Of a DNA stretch of 64,000 nt, positions 1 through 8,371 are shown piece after piece (within the stretch, counting starts at the first letter, position 1; each line of letters begins with the position of its first letter). The stretch comes from Nonomuraea pusilla. GTDB taxonomy: Bacteria; Actinomycetota; Actinomycetes; Streptosporangiales; Streptosporangiaceae. The position numbers and the translations under genes are program-made. Where the stretch lies: NCBI RefSeq assembly GCF_900109355.1, contig NZ_FOBF01000009.1, positions 1-64,000 of the forward strand, given 5' to 3'. The notes below the pieces were generated by a model. The model was given only the letters and a program-made list of their open reading frames with translations, ran no database searches and was not told where the DNA came from.

Positions 1-356
1 CCACGCGCCACCGGCGGCAGATACCGCGACTTGAGCTCCTCCGACGCCGACAGCAGCAACGGCACCGTACCCAGCTTGTTCACCGCCGGGATCAGCGAGG
101 ACGACGCGCAGGCCCGCGCCACCTCCTCGATCACGATGACCGCCGCGAGCGCGTCGGCCCCCGCGCCGCCGTACTGCTCCGGGACATGGACAGCATGCAG
201 GTCGGCCGCGACCAGCGCCTTGTACACGTCCCACGGGAACTCGCCCGTCTCGTCGGCCTCCGCGGCACGCGGAGCGATCTTGTCGTCGGCCAGGGCCCGG
301 ACCGTCTCCCTGAGCATGTCGTGCTCTTCGGCGGGCGCGTACAGAGGAAAGCTCAT
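1..356 (-). CDS. Acyl-CoA dehydrogenase, N-terminal part (cut by window edge)
   Basis: The minus strand from an ATG at 354-356 reads about 118 residues without a stop to the window edge. The start (MSFPLYAPAEEHDML) and the following helical segment, with PRAAEADETGEFPWDVYKAL and VPEQYGGAGAD, are typical of the N-terminal alpha-helical domain of FAD-dependent acyl-CoA dehydrogenases. The family oxidises acyl-CoA thioesters at the alpha-beta bond and passes electrons to ETF. The FAD/substrate beta-domain and the catalytic Glu region lie outside the window, so chain-length preference cannot be judged. The gene is divergent from the UDP-glucose dehydrogenase gene, with 124 bp between the two starts. 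Confidence 0.85.
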   Translation of the reverse strand, partial: MSFPLYAPAEEHDMLRETVRALADDKIAPRAAEADETGEFPWDVYKALVAADLHAVHVPEQYGGAGADALAAVIVIEEVARACASSSLIPAVNKLGTVPLLLSASEELKSRYLPPVAR

Positions 357-448
357 ACGCCGATACTAGGACGTCCGAGCATCTTGTTACCAGCCGGTAC
401 GGTTTGCGACCAGGAGGAGGTGGCACGAAGGGGATAGCTGCGGGCCGG

Positions 449-473
449 TAGCATGCCTGGCGATCGAAAGGAG
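449..473 (+). promoter_or_regulatory. Possible -10 box and ribosome binding site of UDP-glucose dehydrogenase gene
   Basis: TAGCAT at 449-454 fits the actinobacterial -10 pattern TANNNT, and AAAGGAG at 467-473 sits 7 bases before the GTG at 481. No convincing -35 box is visible. The Shine-Dalgarno is clear and decides the start; the -10 call is weak. Confidence 0.4.
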
Positions 474-480
474 CTCACTC

Positions 481-1794
481 GTGCCATATCGCCTCACGGT
501 GATCGGGACCGGATACCTGGGCATCACCCATGCGGCTTGCATGGCGGATCTCGGATTCGACGTCCTGGGCCTTGACATCGACGCCGACAAGATCCGCCGC
601 CTCAACGCCGGGGAGCTCCCGATCCACGAGCCCGGCCTGGAACCTGTGCTCCGCCGCGGCCTCGAATCCGGCAAGCTCCGCTTCACCACCTCCTACGAGG
701 AGGTCGCGGCGTTCGGCGACGTGCACTTCGTCTGCGTCGGCACCCCGCAGAAGCGCGGCGAGTACGCCGCGGACGTGTCGTACATGGACGGCGCCATCGA
801 GGCGCTCGGGCCGCTGCTCGACCGGGCCTGCCTCGTCGTCGGCAAGTCCACCGTGCCCGTGGGCACCGCCGAGCGCCTCGCCGACAAGCTCGCCAGGCTC
901 GCCCCCGCCGGAGCCGAGGCCGAGCTCGCCTGGAACCCCGAGTTCCTGCGCGAGGGCTTCGCCGTGGAGGACACGCTCAAGCCCGACAGGATCGTCCTCG
1001 GCGTACGCACCGAGCGCGCGGAGAAGGTGCTGCGCGAGGTGTACGAACCCCTCGGCGACGTCCCCTTCGTCGTCACCGACTACGCCACCGCCGAGCTGGT
1101 CAAGACCGCGGCGAACGCCTTCCTCGCCACGAAGATCTCGTTCATCAACGCCATGGCGGAGGTGTGCGAGGCCGCGCACGCCGACGTCAAGCAGCTGTCC
1201 GAGGCCCTCTCGTACGACGACAGGATCGGCGGGCGGTTCCTCAACGCCGGCCTCGGCTTCGGCGGCGGCTGCCTGCCGAAGGACATCAGGGCGTTCATGG
1301 CGCGGGCCGGCGAGCTGGGCGCGGACCAGGCGCTGACGTTCCTGCGCGAGGTCGACGCCATCAACATGCGCCGCAGGGCCCGCATGGTGGACCTGGCCAG
1401 GGAGCTGGCGGGCGGCTCGTTCCACGGCTGCACGGTGGGTGTGCTGGGGGCCGCGTTCAAGCCGAACTCGGACGACATCCGCGACTCCCCCGCCCTGGAC
1501 GTCGCCGTGACGATCGGCCACCAGGGCGGACAGGTCACCGTCTACGACCCGATCGCGCTCGGCAACGCCCGTAAGGCTCACCCCGAGCTGAACTACGGCG
1601 AATCAGCCGTCGAGGCCGTGCGGGGCGCGCACGTCGTGCTGCTGCTGACGGAGTGGCAGGAGTTCGTGGCGCTCGACCCCGAGGAGCTGGGCGCGGTGGT
1701 CGCCACCCGGCGCATCGTGGACGGCCGCAACGCCCTCGACGCCGAGGCGTGGCGCTCGGCGGGCTGGCACTACCGGGCCCTCGGCCGCCCCTGA
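481..1794 (+). CDS. UDP-glucose 6-dehydrogenase
   Basis: This 437-residue protein belongs to the UDP-glucose/GDP-mannose dehydrogenase family. The usual member oxidises UDP-glucose twice with NAD+ to UDP-glucuronate, a precursor for cell-surface polysaccharides. The N-terminus carries the Rossmann motif VIGTGYLG. The catalytic cysteine is C264 in GFGGGCLPKDI, and the C-terminal domain (about 315-437) has the family motif GAAFKPNSDDIRDSP. The length is normal for bacterial Ugd. The GTG start is set by AAAGGAG seven bases upstream. It appears monocistronic, ending at a very strong hairpin. GDP-mannose dehydrogenase is an alternative within the same family that motifs alone do not exclude. Confidence 0.9.
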   Translation: MPYRLTVIGTGYLGITHAACMADLGFDVLGLDIDADKIRRLNAGELPIHEPGLEPVLRRGLESGKLRFTTSYEEVAAFGDVHFVCVGTPQKRGEYAADVSYMDGAIEALGPLLDRACLVVGKSTVPVGTAERLADKLARLAPAGAEAELAWNPEFLREGFAVEDTLKPDRIVLGVRTERAEKVLREVYEPLGDVPFVVTDYATAELVKTAANAFLATKISFINAMAEVCEAAHADVKQLSEALSYDDRIGGRFLNAGLGFGGGCLPKDIRAFMARAGELGADQALTFLREVDAINMRRRARMVDLARELAGGSFHGCTVGVLGAAFKPNSDDIRDSPALDVAVTIGHQGGQVTVYDPIALGNARKAHPELNYGESAVEAVRGAHVVLLLTEWQEFVALDPEELGAVVATRRIVDGRNALDAEAWRSAGWHYRALGRP

Positions 1795-1836
1795 CGCGCC
1801 CCGGCGCCGTCCTCCACCCGAACCCTCCGCGCGAAG

Positions 1837-1894
1837 CAGGCAGGACGGAAGGCCGCCCCGGCTCCGCAGCCGGGGCGGCCTTCCGTCCTGCCTG
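1837..1894. terminator. Strong bidirectional terminator hairpin between convergent genes
   Basis: Two 27-base arms (1837-1863 and 1868-1894) are perfect reverse complements around a 4-base loop. The hairpin lies between the convergent UDP-glucose dehydrogenase and purE genes, 42 bp after one stop and 90 bp before the other. There is no strong T-tract on either side, as is common for high-GC actinobacterial terminators. A bidirectional terminator is the simplest reading. Confidence 0.85.
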
Positions 1895-1984
1895 TTGGAG
1901 CCCGGTGAGCACACCTGGGCAGGCCACCGCCGGGCCCGCGCCGGCGTCTCCCGCCCGTGTTCGGTGTTCCTGCCGGGCCGCCGG

Positions 1985-2548
1985 TCAGATCCGCGCCGTC
2001 TCGCCGCGCAGCTGCGCAGCCTCGGCGCGCAGCCGCTCACCCTTCGCGTACGCCTGCTCCTTCAGCTCCGCCTGGAACTCCTGCATCTGGAAGCGCAGCC
2101 GCTCGTCCGAGGTCGCGAGGATGCGCACGGCCAGCAGGCCCGCGTTCCTGGCCCCGCCGATCGCGACCGTCGCCACCGGCACCCCGGCCGGCATCTGGAC
2201 GATCGACAGCAGGGAGTCCATGCCGTCGAGGTACTTCAGCGGCACCGGCACGCCGATCACCGGCAGCGGCGTCACGGACGCCAGCATGCCGGGCAGGTGC
2301 GCCGCGCCGCCCGCCCCCGCGATGATCACCTTGATGCCGCGTTCGGCGGCCCGCCGCCCGTAGTCGATCATCTCGGTGGGCATGCGGTGCGCGGAGACGA
2401 CGTCCGCCTCGAACGGCACGCCGAACTCGGCGACGGCCTCGGCGGCGGCCTTCATCACGGGCCAGTCGGAGTCGCTGCCCATGACGATGCCGACGGCGCC
2501 CACGCCGGTGCCCGTGGCGTCGGCGGTGGTGTTGGAGCCGGTGCTCAC
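1985..2548 (-). CDS. purE: N5-carboxyaminoimidazole ribonucleotide mutase PurE
   Basis: The 187-residue product matches class I PurE, which moves the carboxyl group of N5-CAIR to C4 of AIR in purine synthesis. Family motifs are plain: [11 protein letters not shown] near residue 22, SAHRMP, the glycine-rich [14 protein letters not shown] and [33 protein letters not shown], which hold the CAIR-binding Ser/Asp/His residues. The GTG start at 2548 overlaps the purK stop by four bases (GTGA), so the pair is probably translationally coupled. It ends opposite the 1837-1894 hairpin. Confidence 0.95.
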   Translation of the reverse strand: MSTGSNTTADATGTGVGAVGIVMGSDSDWPVMKAAAEAVAEFGVPFEADVVSAHRMPTEMIDYGRRAAERGIKVIIAGAGGAAHLPGMLASVTPLPVIGVPVPLKYLDGMDSLLSIVQMPAGVPVATVAIGGARNAGLLAVRILATSDERLRFQMQEFQAELKEQAYAKGERLRAEAAQLRGETARI

Positions 2549-3693
2549 GTGTACTCCCCGGTGGTCAGGTAGACGGCGGCGTGGCGGGCGCGGGCGCGGA
2601 CGGTCTCCAGGTCGGCGCCCAGCGCCGTGACGTGGCCGATCTTCCGGCCCGGTCGCACCTGCTTGCCGTAGAAGTGGAGCCTGATGCCGGGGTCGTGCGC
2701 CATGACGTGCTCGTACCGGCTGAACAGGTCGGGGTCGTCGCCGCCCAGCAGGTTGGCCATGACGACCACCGGCGCGGTCATCGACGGCGAGCCCAGCGGC
2801 AGGTCGAGCACCGCCCGCAGGTGCTGCTCGAACTGGGAGGTGGTGGCGCCCTCGATCGTCCAGTGGCCGCTGTTGTGCGGGCGCATGGCCAGTTCGTTCA
2901 CGACGAGGCCGTCGGCCGTCTGGAACATCTCCACCGCGAGCAGCCCCGTGACGCCCAGCTCGTTCGCGATCTGCAGGGCGACGCGCTGCGCCTCGGCGGC
3001 CTGCTCGGGGTCGAGCCCGGGTGCGGGTGCGAGCACCTCGACGCAGATGCCGTCGCGCTGGACGGTCTCGACGACCGGGTAGCTGACGCCCTGCCCGTGC
3101 GGCGACCTGGCGACCAGCACCGCGAGCTCGCGCTCGAACGGCACGAACGCCTCTGCCATCAGCGGGGCCCCGGACGCGAACGCCTCGGCGGCCTCCTCCT
3201 GGGTGCGGCACACCCACACGCCGCGGCCGTCGTAGCCGCCGCGGACCGCCTTCAGCACCACGGGCCAGCCGTGCTCGGCGGCGAACGCCGCCACGTCCTC
3301 GGCGGACGACACGCGCCGCCAGGCGGGGCAGGGCGCGCCGATCGCGGTCAGGCGCTCGCGCATGACCGCCTTGTCCTGGGCGTGGACCAGCGCCTCGGCG
3401 CCGGGGTGAACGGCGTGGCCCTCGGCGGTCAGCGCGGCGATGTGCTCGGTGGGCACGTGCTCGTGGTCGAAGGTGATCGCGTCGCATCCCTTGGCGAACG
3501 ACCGCAGGTCGGCGAGGTCGCGGTAGTCGCCGATGCGGGTGTCGACGATCACCCGGGCGGCGCTCTCGTCGGGGGCGTTGGCCAGCACCCGCAGCTCGAC
3601 GCCGAGCGCGATGGCGGGCTGCTGCGACATCCTGGCGAGCTGACCGGCACCGACGATGCCGACGACCGGCCCGATGGGGCTGTAGGAACTCAC
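2545..3693 (-). CDS. purK: 5-(carboxyamino)imidazole ribonucleotide synthase PurK
   Basis: This 382-residue ATP-grasp enzyme makes N5-CAIR from AIR, bicarbonate and ATP, feeding PurE directly. The N-terminus has [14 protein letters not shown] (biotin-carboxylase-like pre-ATP-grasp fold), followed by [26 protein letters not shown] and [17 protein letters not shown], all hallmark PurK motifs. I chose the GTG at 3693 ([12 protein letters not shown]) because homology begins just after it. An in-frame GTG at 3739 would add 15 residues and has a better purine-rich leader, so the start is uncertain. The two-gene purK-purE operon is transcribed away from the GtrA gene. Confidence 0.93.
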   Translation of the reverse strand: MSSYSPIGPVVGIVGAGQLARMSQQPAIALGVELRVLANAPDESAARVIVDTRIGDYRDLADLRSFAKGCDAITFDHEHVPTEHIAALTAEGHAVHPGAEALVHAQDKAVMRERLTAIGAPCPAWRRVSSAEDVAAFAAEHGWPVVLKAVRGGYDGRGVWVCRTQEEAAEAFASGAPLMAEAFVPFERELAVLVARSPHGQGVSYPVVETVQRDGICVEVLAPAPGLDPEQAAEAQRVALQIANELGVTGLLAVEMFQTADGLVVNELAMRPHNSGHWTIEGATTSQFEQHLRAVLDLPLGSPSMTAPVVVMANLLGGDDPDLFSRYEHVMAHDPGIRLHFYGKQVRPGRKIGHVTALGADLETVRARARHAAVYLTTGEYT

Positions 3694-4101
3694 GTGAGGT
3701 GAGCTTACCGGGACGGATCGACTTCCCTGCCAGGTCACCCGCCCAATGCCGCCCCCTGGACGGGGCTGGGGTGGGCCGGGCGGCCGTTCCGGGTCGCCTC
3801 GCAGGCCACGACCGCCCGGCGGCTCCTCCACGCGCACGCCGTCCCGTTCTCCACGGTGACGGCGGGCGGTTCGTCAGCGGGCTCCTCCGCGCGCACGCGT
3901 GCCGCCCGGCTCCCGCCGGCCGGAGGTTTGTGCGCGTTCGCACCGCAGCGTAGTGCCCGCCATCCCCACATGCCGGTCATAAGCCGATATTTCTGGAAGT
4001 GTTCTTTGCGCGGCTTGTCCGCTGCTCTGACACCGACCCGCGACCCCGACCGGTACGCTGAGAAGGTCACCACCCGCGCAGGGAAAGGACCTAACAGAGA
4101 C
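3694..4101. other. 408-bp divergent intergenic region between purK and gtrA-like gene
   Basis: I see no coding sequence with actinobacterial codon use here. GGCTCCTCCACGCGCACG (from about 3823) is imperfectly repeated as GGCTCCTCCGCGCGCACG (from about 3880). A short lower-GC stretch lies near 3975-4010. TACGCT at 4054-4059 could be the -10 box for the plus-strand gene, and AAAGGA at 4084-4089 is its probable ribosome binding site. No riboswitch was recognised. Confidence 0.4.
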
Positions 4102-4584
4102 GTGAAGGTCGTCAGGCGCCTCTACCAGCGGTTCCGCTCCCTGCTGCACGAGCTCACCAAGTTCGGCACCATCGGCGCCGCCGCCTTCCTCCTCGACACG
4201 GGCCTGTACAACGCCTTCCTGCTCGGGATCGGCTGGGGCCCGATGACGTCGAAGGTCATCGCCACCACGCTCTCGGCCACGTTCGCCTACCTCGGCAACA
4301 GGTACTGGACGTTCAGGCACCGCGAGCAGAGCGGCCTCGGGCGCGAGTACTTCCTGTTCTTCCTGCTCAACGGCATCGCCCTGCTGTTCGGCGTGCTGGT
4401 GATCGGTTTCACCGCCCGGACGCTCAACCTGACGGACGGCCTGAGCCTCAACATCGCCAACTTCGTCGGCGTCGGGCTCGGCACCCTCTTCCGCTACTGG
4501 TCGTACAAGAAGTGGGTGTTCCTGGAGGCCACCACGCCCATCCCGGCCGAGCTGCCCGAGATCGGCATCAGGCAGGACCGCTGA
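4102..4584 (+). CDS. GtrA family membrane protein
   Basis: The 160-residue protein has the GtrA pattern: a short basic N-terminus (RLYQRFRSLLHELTKFGTIG), then four predicted membrane helices starting around residues 20, 52, 83 and 115, with the conserved RYWSYKKWVF near the end. GtrA-like proteins are linked to translocation of lipid-linked sugars or decoration of cell-wall glycans, but the substrate of this one cannot be inferred. Start GTG at 4102 lies 12 bases after AAAGGA; a longer reading from upstream lacks GtrA-like residues. The stop overlaps by 17 bp the end of the convergent histidine kinase gene. Confidence 0.85.
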   Translation: MKVVRRLYQRFRSLLHELTKFGTIGAAAFLLDTGLYNAFLLGIGWGPMTSKVIATTLSATFAYLGNRYWTFRHREQSGLGREYFLFFLLNGIALLFGVLVIGFTARTLNLTDGLSLNIANFVGVGLGTLFRYWSYKKWVFLEATTPIPAELPEIGIRQDR

Positions 4585-5845
4585 CCACGCGGTTCCTGCT
4601 GTCGTCCTCGGCCGGACGCAGGAAGATCGCGAACGTGGCGGGGCGCCGGCGCACCAGCTCCAGCCGTCCGCCGTCCGCGGCGGCCAGCGCGCGGGCCAGC
4701 GTCAGCCCGAGGCCGGTGCCGCCGCCTCCGCTGACGTTCCTCTCGAAGATCCTCGGGGCGATCTCGTCGTCGATGCCGGGGCCCTCGTCCGACACCTCGA
4801 TCACCACGTAGTTGTCGCCGCTGGTGGTGGTCACGGTGACGGCTCCGCCGCCGTGCCGCAGGGAGTTCTCCAGCAGCGAGGCCACGACCTGGCCGAAGCC
4901 GCCGGTGGTGGTCATCGCCTTCAGCCCGCGCGCCCCGTCGAGCAGCAGCAGGCGCCCGGCGTCGCGGAACACCGGCTCCCACTCGGTGATCTGCTGGGCG
5001 AGCACCTCGTCGATCGACACCGGCTCGGCCTGGGCGTGCCGCTGGCGGCGCGCCGCGGCCAGCAGTTCGTCGATGACCGCGGTGAGCCGTTCGGCCTGGA
5101 CGATGGCCGCCTCGCCCTCCTCACGCACGACGGCCTCGTCGTCGGCGGAGGCGACGATCTCCTCCAGCCTCATGGTGAGGCCGGTCAGGGGGGTTCTGAG
5201 CTGGTGTGACGCGTCCGTGGCGAACTCGCGCTCGCGGGCCAGCAGGTCGGAGATGCGGGTGGCGCTGCGGTCGAGGACCTGGGCCACCCGATCGAGCTCG
5301 GGGATGCCGTACCGGTGTTTGCTGGGCCTGGCATCGCCTGAGCCCAGCCGGTCGGCGATCTTGGCCAGGTCCTGCAAGGGCAGCGTCAACCGGCGCGACT
5401 GCACCACCGCCAGGCTGACGGCGACCGCCAGGGCCGCGACGGCGAGGGCCACGATCAGCAGGAGGCGTGCGCGCACGTCCCGCTCGACCTGGTCGCGGTC
5501 GCGGCTGATCCGGACGTAGACGCCGGTGTTGGTCTGGGCGTCCTCGGTCATGAGGTGACCGGACGACGGCGCCGTGCCGACGACGGTCACCCGGAGCGGC
5601 GTGCCCCGTTCCCAGATCTGGATGTACCGGCCGGGATACTTCTGCTCCAACTGCTGGGGGTCGAGCGGCGTCTCCTGGACGCGGGCGTACTCGACCTCCC
5701 CGACGAGACGTCTCGCCTCCGCTCCGAGTTCCTGGGCCGCCTCGTCCACGATCAGGCGGCTGACCACGACTCCGAGGGGAACCCCCAGCAGCAGGACAGC
5801 GATGACCGCCACGACCAGGGTGGAGGTGAGCAGGCGACGGCGCAT
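4568..5845 (-). CDS. Membrane sensor histidine kinase
   Basis: The 425-residue protein has a first membrane helix at about 7-30, a roughly 95-residue extracytoplasmic loop, a second helix at about 128-148, a HAMP region, and a HisKA domain with phospho-acceptor H214 in ATDASHQLRTPLTG. The ATPase domain shows the N box (LLENSLRHGG), G1 (VSDEGPGIDDEI) and G2 (GGTGLGLTLARAL). It is an orthodox kinase partnered with the regulator just upstream, whose stop is two bases before this ATG. The sensed signal is unknown. The 3' end overlaps the convergent GtrA-like gene by 17 bp. Confidence 0.93.
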   Translation of the reverse strand: MRRRLLTSTLVVAVIAVLLLGVPLGVVVSRLIVDEAAQELGAEARRLVGEVEYARVQETPLDPQQLEQKYPGRYIQIWERGTPLRVTVVGTAPSSGHLMTEDAQTNTGVYVRISRDRDQVERDVRARLLLIVALAVAALAVAVSLAVVQSRRLTLPLQDLAKIADRLGSGDARPSKHRYGIPELDRVAQVLDRSATRISDLLAREREFATDASHQLRTPLTGLTMRLEEIVASADDEAVVREEGEAAIVQAERLTAVIDELLAAARRQRHAQAEPVSIDEVLAQQITEWEPVFRDAGRLLLLDGARGLKAMTTTGGFGQVVASLLENSLRHGGGAVTVTTTSGDNYVVIEVSDEGPGIDDEIAPRIFERNVSGGGGTGLGLTLARALAAADGGRLELVRRRPATFAIFLRPAEDDSRNRVVSGPA

Positions 5846-5847
5846 GC

Positions 5848-6516
5848 CTACTCGCGTTCGAAGCGGAAGCCGACTCCCCGGACGGTCGTGATGTAACGCG
5901 GCTTGGCGGCGTCGTCGCCCAGCTTCCGCCTCAGCCACGAAATGTGCATGTCGAGCGTCTTGGTCGAACCCCACCAGTTGGTGTCCCAGACTTCGCGCAT
6001 GATCTGCTCGCGTGTGACCACCTTGCCGGCGTCGCGGACCAGCACGCGGAGCAGGTCGAATTCCTTGGTCGTCAGATGCAGCTCCTTGTCCCCCATCCAG
6101 GCGCGACGGGAGTCGGCGTCGATGCGGACGCCCTGCACCACGGGCGTCTCCGAGGTGCCTCGACGCAGCAGCGCCCGCACTCTGGCCAGCAGTTCGGCCA
6201 GGCGGAACGGCTTGGTGACGTAGTCGTCGGCCCCTGCGTCGAGACCCACGACGGTGTCGACCTCGTCGACGCGGGCGGTGAGTATGAGAACCGGGGTGCC
6301 GTGCCCTTCGGCGCGGATCCGGCGAGCGACCTCGAGACCGTCCATCTCTGGAAGTCCGAGGTCGAGAACTATGAGATCGATGCCGCCCGACAGGGCCCTC
6401 TCCAGGGCCTGCGGGCCGTCGGGTGACACTTCGACCTGGTAGCCCTCACGGCGCAGCGCACGCGCGAGAGGCTCCGAGATCGAGGTGTCATCCTCGGCGA
6501 GAAGTACGCAGGTCAT
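5848..6516 (-). CDS. OmpR-family response regulator
   Basis: The 222-residue protein is a receiver plus winged-helix regulator. The acidic pair at residues 9-10 (AEDD), the phosphorylation site D52 in LDLGLPEMDG, and VTKPFRLAELLARVRALLRR mark the receiver. The C-terminal DNA-binding domain runs from about 125, with LTTKEFDLLRVL and LDMHISWLRRKLGDD. It is the first gene of a two-gene operon with the histidine kinase. Two perfect direct repeats overlap its start region and may be an autoregulatory site. Confidence 0.94.
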   Translation of the reverse strand: MTCVLLAEDDTSISEPLARALRREGYQVEVSPDGPQALERALSGGIDLIVLDLGLPEMDGLEVARRIRAEGHGTPVLILTARVDEVDTVVGLDAGADDYVTKPFRLAELLARVRALLRRGTSETPVVQGVRIDADSRRAWMGDKELHLTTKEFDLLRVLVRDAGKVVTREQIMREVWDTNWWGSTKTLDMHISWLRRKLGDDAAKPRYITTVRGVGFRFERE

Positions 6517-6517
6517 G

Positions 6518-6545
6518 AAGCGATCGTAGGACCTTAAGCGATCGT
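6518..6545 (-). promoter_or_regulatory. Tandem direct repeat upstream of the response regulator gene
   Basis: AAGCGATCGT occurs at 6518-6527 and again, perfectly, at 6536-6545, with starts 18 bp apart, immediately upstream of the regulator's ATG (6516). OmpR-family regulators bind direct repeats, so this is a candidate autoregulatory site. Its position inside the leader would suit repression or translational effects. Confidence 0.45.
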
Positions 6546-6949
6546 TTCCCGGGCACAGCGCGCGGTTTGACTCGTCGTTGACCTATCCATTGACCTGGGC
6601 AAACGCGGCTAAATATCAGTTAGTCAGGATTAAATTACCGCGATTCGCGAGACGAAACCATTGAGGGTTCGTTTCCTGCTTCGGGTGTGCCTGGAGAAAG
6701 GAATTCCCGGCGGAGGAGCAGCGGGCGCGCGCCCCCGGACGGAGCCCCGGAGCGGACGGCGGTGAGAGCTGTGGGAGCCCGCGGAGCCTCACGCGGGTCT
6801 TGGGACGGACGACCGTGACAGCAGCGTACGCCCGCCCCGAGTGGCAGGCCAGAGCAGGTGCGTAAAGATATGGGGCGGGGACGACGGGCCCAGGGTGGTG
6901 GCCGCGCGGCGGCGTGGCGGGCCCGGCGGGGGGACCGGGCCGCGCGAGC
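6546..6949. other. Intergenic region between bfr and the response regulator gene
   Basis: About 400 bp without a convincing gene. A notably AT-rich patch lies at about 6600-6660 (with TTAGTCAGGATTAAAT at 6618-6633), the likely promoter region of the minus-strand regulator gene. The remainder is GC-rich. A 44-codon plus-strand reading frame from about 6687 has no supporting features and was rejected. Confidence 0.4.
6920..6941 (-). terminator. Possible terminator after bfr
   Basis: GGCCCGG (6920-6926) and CCGGGCC (6935-6941) form a perfect 7-bp stem with an 8-base loop, nine bases after the bacterioferritin stop. There is no T-tract. The position supports a terminator, but such short GC stems are common in this DNA. 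Confidence 0.4.
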
Positions 6950-7435
6950 TCAGGAGTCCGGCGACGACGGCCTGGCGTAGCGGGCCAGGTAGAGCTGGAT
7001 GCCCAGGCTGCCGATCAGGCCGAGCTCGGTCTCCAGGTAGTCGATGTGCTCCTCCTCGTCCTCGAGGATCTCCTCGAAGATGCGCGCCGAGGTGATGTCG
7101 CCCTTCTCGCGCATGAGGTCGATCGCCGGACGCAGGCGCTGGACGACCGCGAGCTCAACCTCCAGGTCGGCGTGGAGCTGCTCCTCGACGGTCTGGCCGA
7201 TGTGCAGGGTGCCGAGCCGCTGGTAGTTGGGCAGGCCCTCCAGGAAGAGGATGCGGTCGGTCAGCCGTTCGGCGTGCCGCATCTCCTCGAACGACTCCGC
7301 GCGAGTGTGCTCGGCGAGCCTGGTGTAGCCCCAGTTCTCCTGCATCTTGGAGTGCAGGAAGTACTGGTTGATCGCCGTGAGCTCCGCTGTGAGCTGCTCG
7401 TTCAGCAACTCGATGATCTGTTTGTCCCCCTGCAT
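6950..7435 (-). CDS. bfr: Bacterioferritin
   Basis: The 161-residue protein is a haem-containing ferritin that oxidises and stores iron in a 24-subunit shell. All diiron ferroxidase ligands are present at the classical positions: E18, E51, H54, E94, E127 and H130. The haem ligand M52 is in SFEEMRHAERL. The length is normal. It lies 16 bp downstream of the ferredoxin gene bfd on the same strand, so both probably share the iron-box promoter upstream of bfd. Confidence 0.96.
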   Translation of the reverse strand: MQGDKQIIELLNEQLTAELTAINQYFLHSKMQENWGYTRLAEHTRAESFEEMRHAERLTDRILFLEGLPNYQRLGTLHIGQTVEEQLHADLEVELAVVQRLRPAIDLMREKGDITSARIFEEILEDEEEHIDYLETELGLIGSLGIQLYLARYARPSSPDS

Positions 7436-7451
7436 GAACGCGCCCCCGTCG

Positions 7452-7628
7452 CTATGCGGTCGTCAGTTCCTCCGACCTTTTCAGAATCGCACAGATCTTC
7501 CGGACACAAGAGGCACAGTCCCCACCGGCACCAGTGGTGTCGCGGATCTGCTTGGCGCTCCGGGCTCCCGCGGCGATGCAGTCGTGGACCTCGTTCTCGG
7601 TCACGGCATGACAAATGCAGACATACAT
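7452..7628 (-). CDS. bfd: Bacterioferritin-associated ferredoxin (Bfd-like)
   Basis: The 58-residue protein has the (2Fe-2S)-binding pattern of Bfd: C4 and C6 (MYVCICHAVT) and C38 and C41 (GGDCASCVRK). Bfd donates electrons to the haem of bacterioferritin so that stored ferric iron is released. The ATG at 7628 places the first Cys at residue 4 as in the family. A longer reading from upstream would run through the iron box and is unlikely. It is the first gene of a bfd-bfr operon. Confidence 0.92.
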   Translation of the reverse strand: MYVCICHAVTENEVHDCIAAGARSAKQIRDTTGAGGDCASCVRKICAILKRSEELTTA

Positions 7629-7653
7629 CCCACAGGGCCTCTCGACGGGACAA

Positions 7654-7672
7654 TTAGGTAAGGCACACCTAA
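7654..7672 (-). promoter_or_regulatory. Iron box (IdeR/DmdR-type operator)
   Basis: TTAGGTAAGGCACACCTAA at 7654-7672 is a near-perfect 19-bp match to the palindromic iron box bound by IdeR/DmdR (TTAGGTTAGGCTAACCTAA type). It lies 25 bp upstream of the bfd start. IdeR with Fe2+ binds such boxes and may repress or activate, depending on position. Confidence 0.88.
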
Positions 7673-7680
7673 GATAACCC

Positions 7681-7717
7681 ACCCTGGCCAGGGTGCCTAC
7701 GTTAGGTGTGCCACACC
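7681..7717. promoter_or_regulatory. Two further palindromes upstream of bfd
   Basis: ACCCTGGCCAGGGT at 7681-7694 is a perfect 14-bp palindrome, and GGTGTGCCACACC at 7705-7717 is a perfect 13-bp one, preceded by TTA so that TTAGGTG resembles an iron-box half. They may be additional regulator sites. The first could instead be a terminator for the MBL-fold gene ending at 7751. Confidence 0.45.
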
Positions 7718-7750
7718 GACCTGCCCTTTCGCGCCCTCGCGGCGCCCGGC

Positions 7751-8371
7751 TCAGTGCCCCCGGGCGATCCACTCCTCCAGATGCGGCGCCTCTGCCCCGA
7801 TGGACGTGGAGTCGCCGTGCCCCGTGTGCACCACCGTCTCGGCGGGCAGCGTCAGCAGCCGCTCCCTGATCGACGTGATGATGGTGTCGAACGAGGAGTA
7901 CGAGCGGCCCGTCGCCCCGGGCCCGCCCCTGAACAGCGTGTCGCCGCTGAACACCACGCAAAGGTCGGGCGCGTACAGGCAGACCGCGCCCGGCGAGTGG
8001 CCCGGCGTGTGCAGCACCTCCAGCGCCGTGCCGCCCACCATGATCTTCTCGCCGTCGGCCAGCGGCTCGTACGCGGCGCCCGAGCCGTACACCTGCTCCC
8101 ACAGCACCTGGTCGTCGGGGTGCAGCCGGATCGGCGCGCCGGTCAGGCGGGCGAGCTCCGCCGCGGCGTTGATGTGGTCGTTGTGCGCGTGCGTGCAGAC
8201 GATCGCCTTGACGGCGCGCCCGCCCACCCGCCTGGCGACGGCTCCGGCGTCGTGCGCCGCGTCGATGACGACGACCTCGCGCGCGTCGCCCACCAGCCAG
8301 ACGTTGTTGTCGACCTCCCAGGTGCCGCCGTCGAGGGAGAACGTGCCCGAGGTGATGACCCTGTCGATCAC
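7751..8371 (-). CDS. MBL-fold metallo-hydrolase
   Basis: The 206-residue protein has the metallo-beta-lactamase fold metal motifs THAHNDH, GHSPGAV, SGDTLF and TGHGDST. It resembles the glyoxalase II/thiolesterase branch. Its GTG start overlaps the stop of the mycothiol-dependent formaldehyde dehydrogenase by four bases. Because this pairing recurs in actinobacteria, a role in hydrolysing an S-formyl- or S-acyl-mycothiol product is a reasonable inference but is not shown by the sequence. Confidence 0.85.
   Translation of the reverse strand: MIDRVITSGTFSLDGGTWEVDNNVWLVGDAREVVVIDAAHDAGAVARRVGGRAVKAIVCTHAHNDHINAAAELARLTGAPIRLHPDDQVLWEQVYGSGAAYEPLADGEKIMVGGTALEVLHTPGHSPGAVCLYAPDLCVVFSGDTLFRGGPGATGRSYSSFDTIITSIRERLLTLPAETVVHTGHGDSTSIGAEAPHLEEWIARGH

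Noticed and set aside
475-1581. 368-codon minus-strand frame over the UDP-glucose dehydrogenase gene
   Set aside because: Antisense shadow; the plus frame has the full dehydrogenase motif set and a Shine-Dalgarno.
6687-6818. 44-codon plus-strand reading frame before bfr
   Set aside because: Codon use is poor, there is no convincing ribosome binding site and it does not resemble a known small protein.
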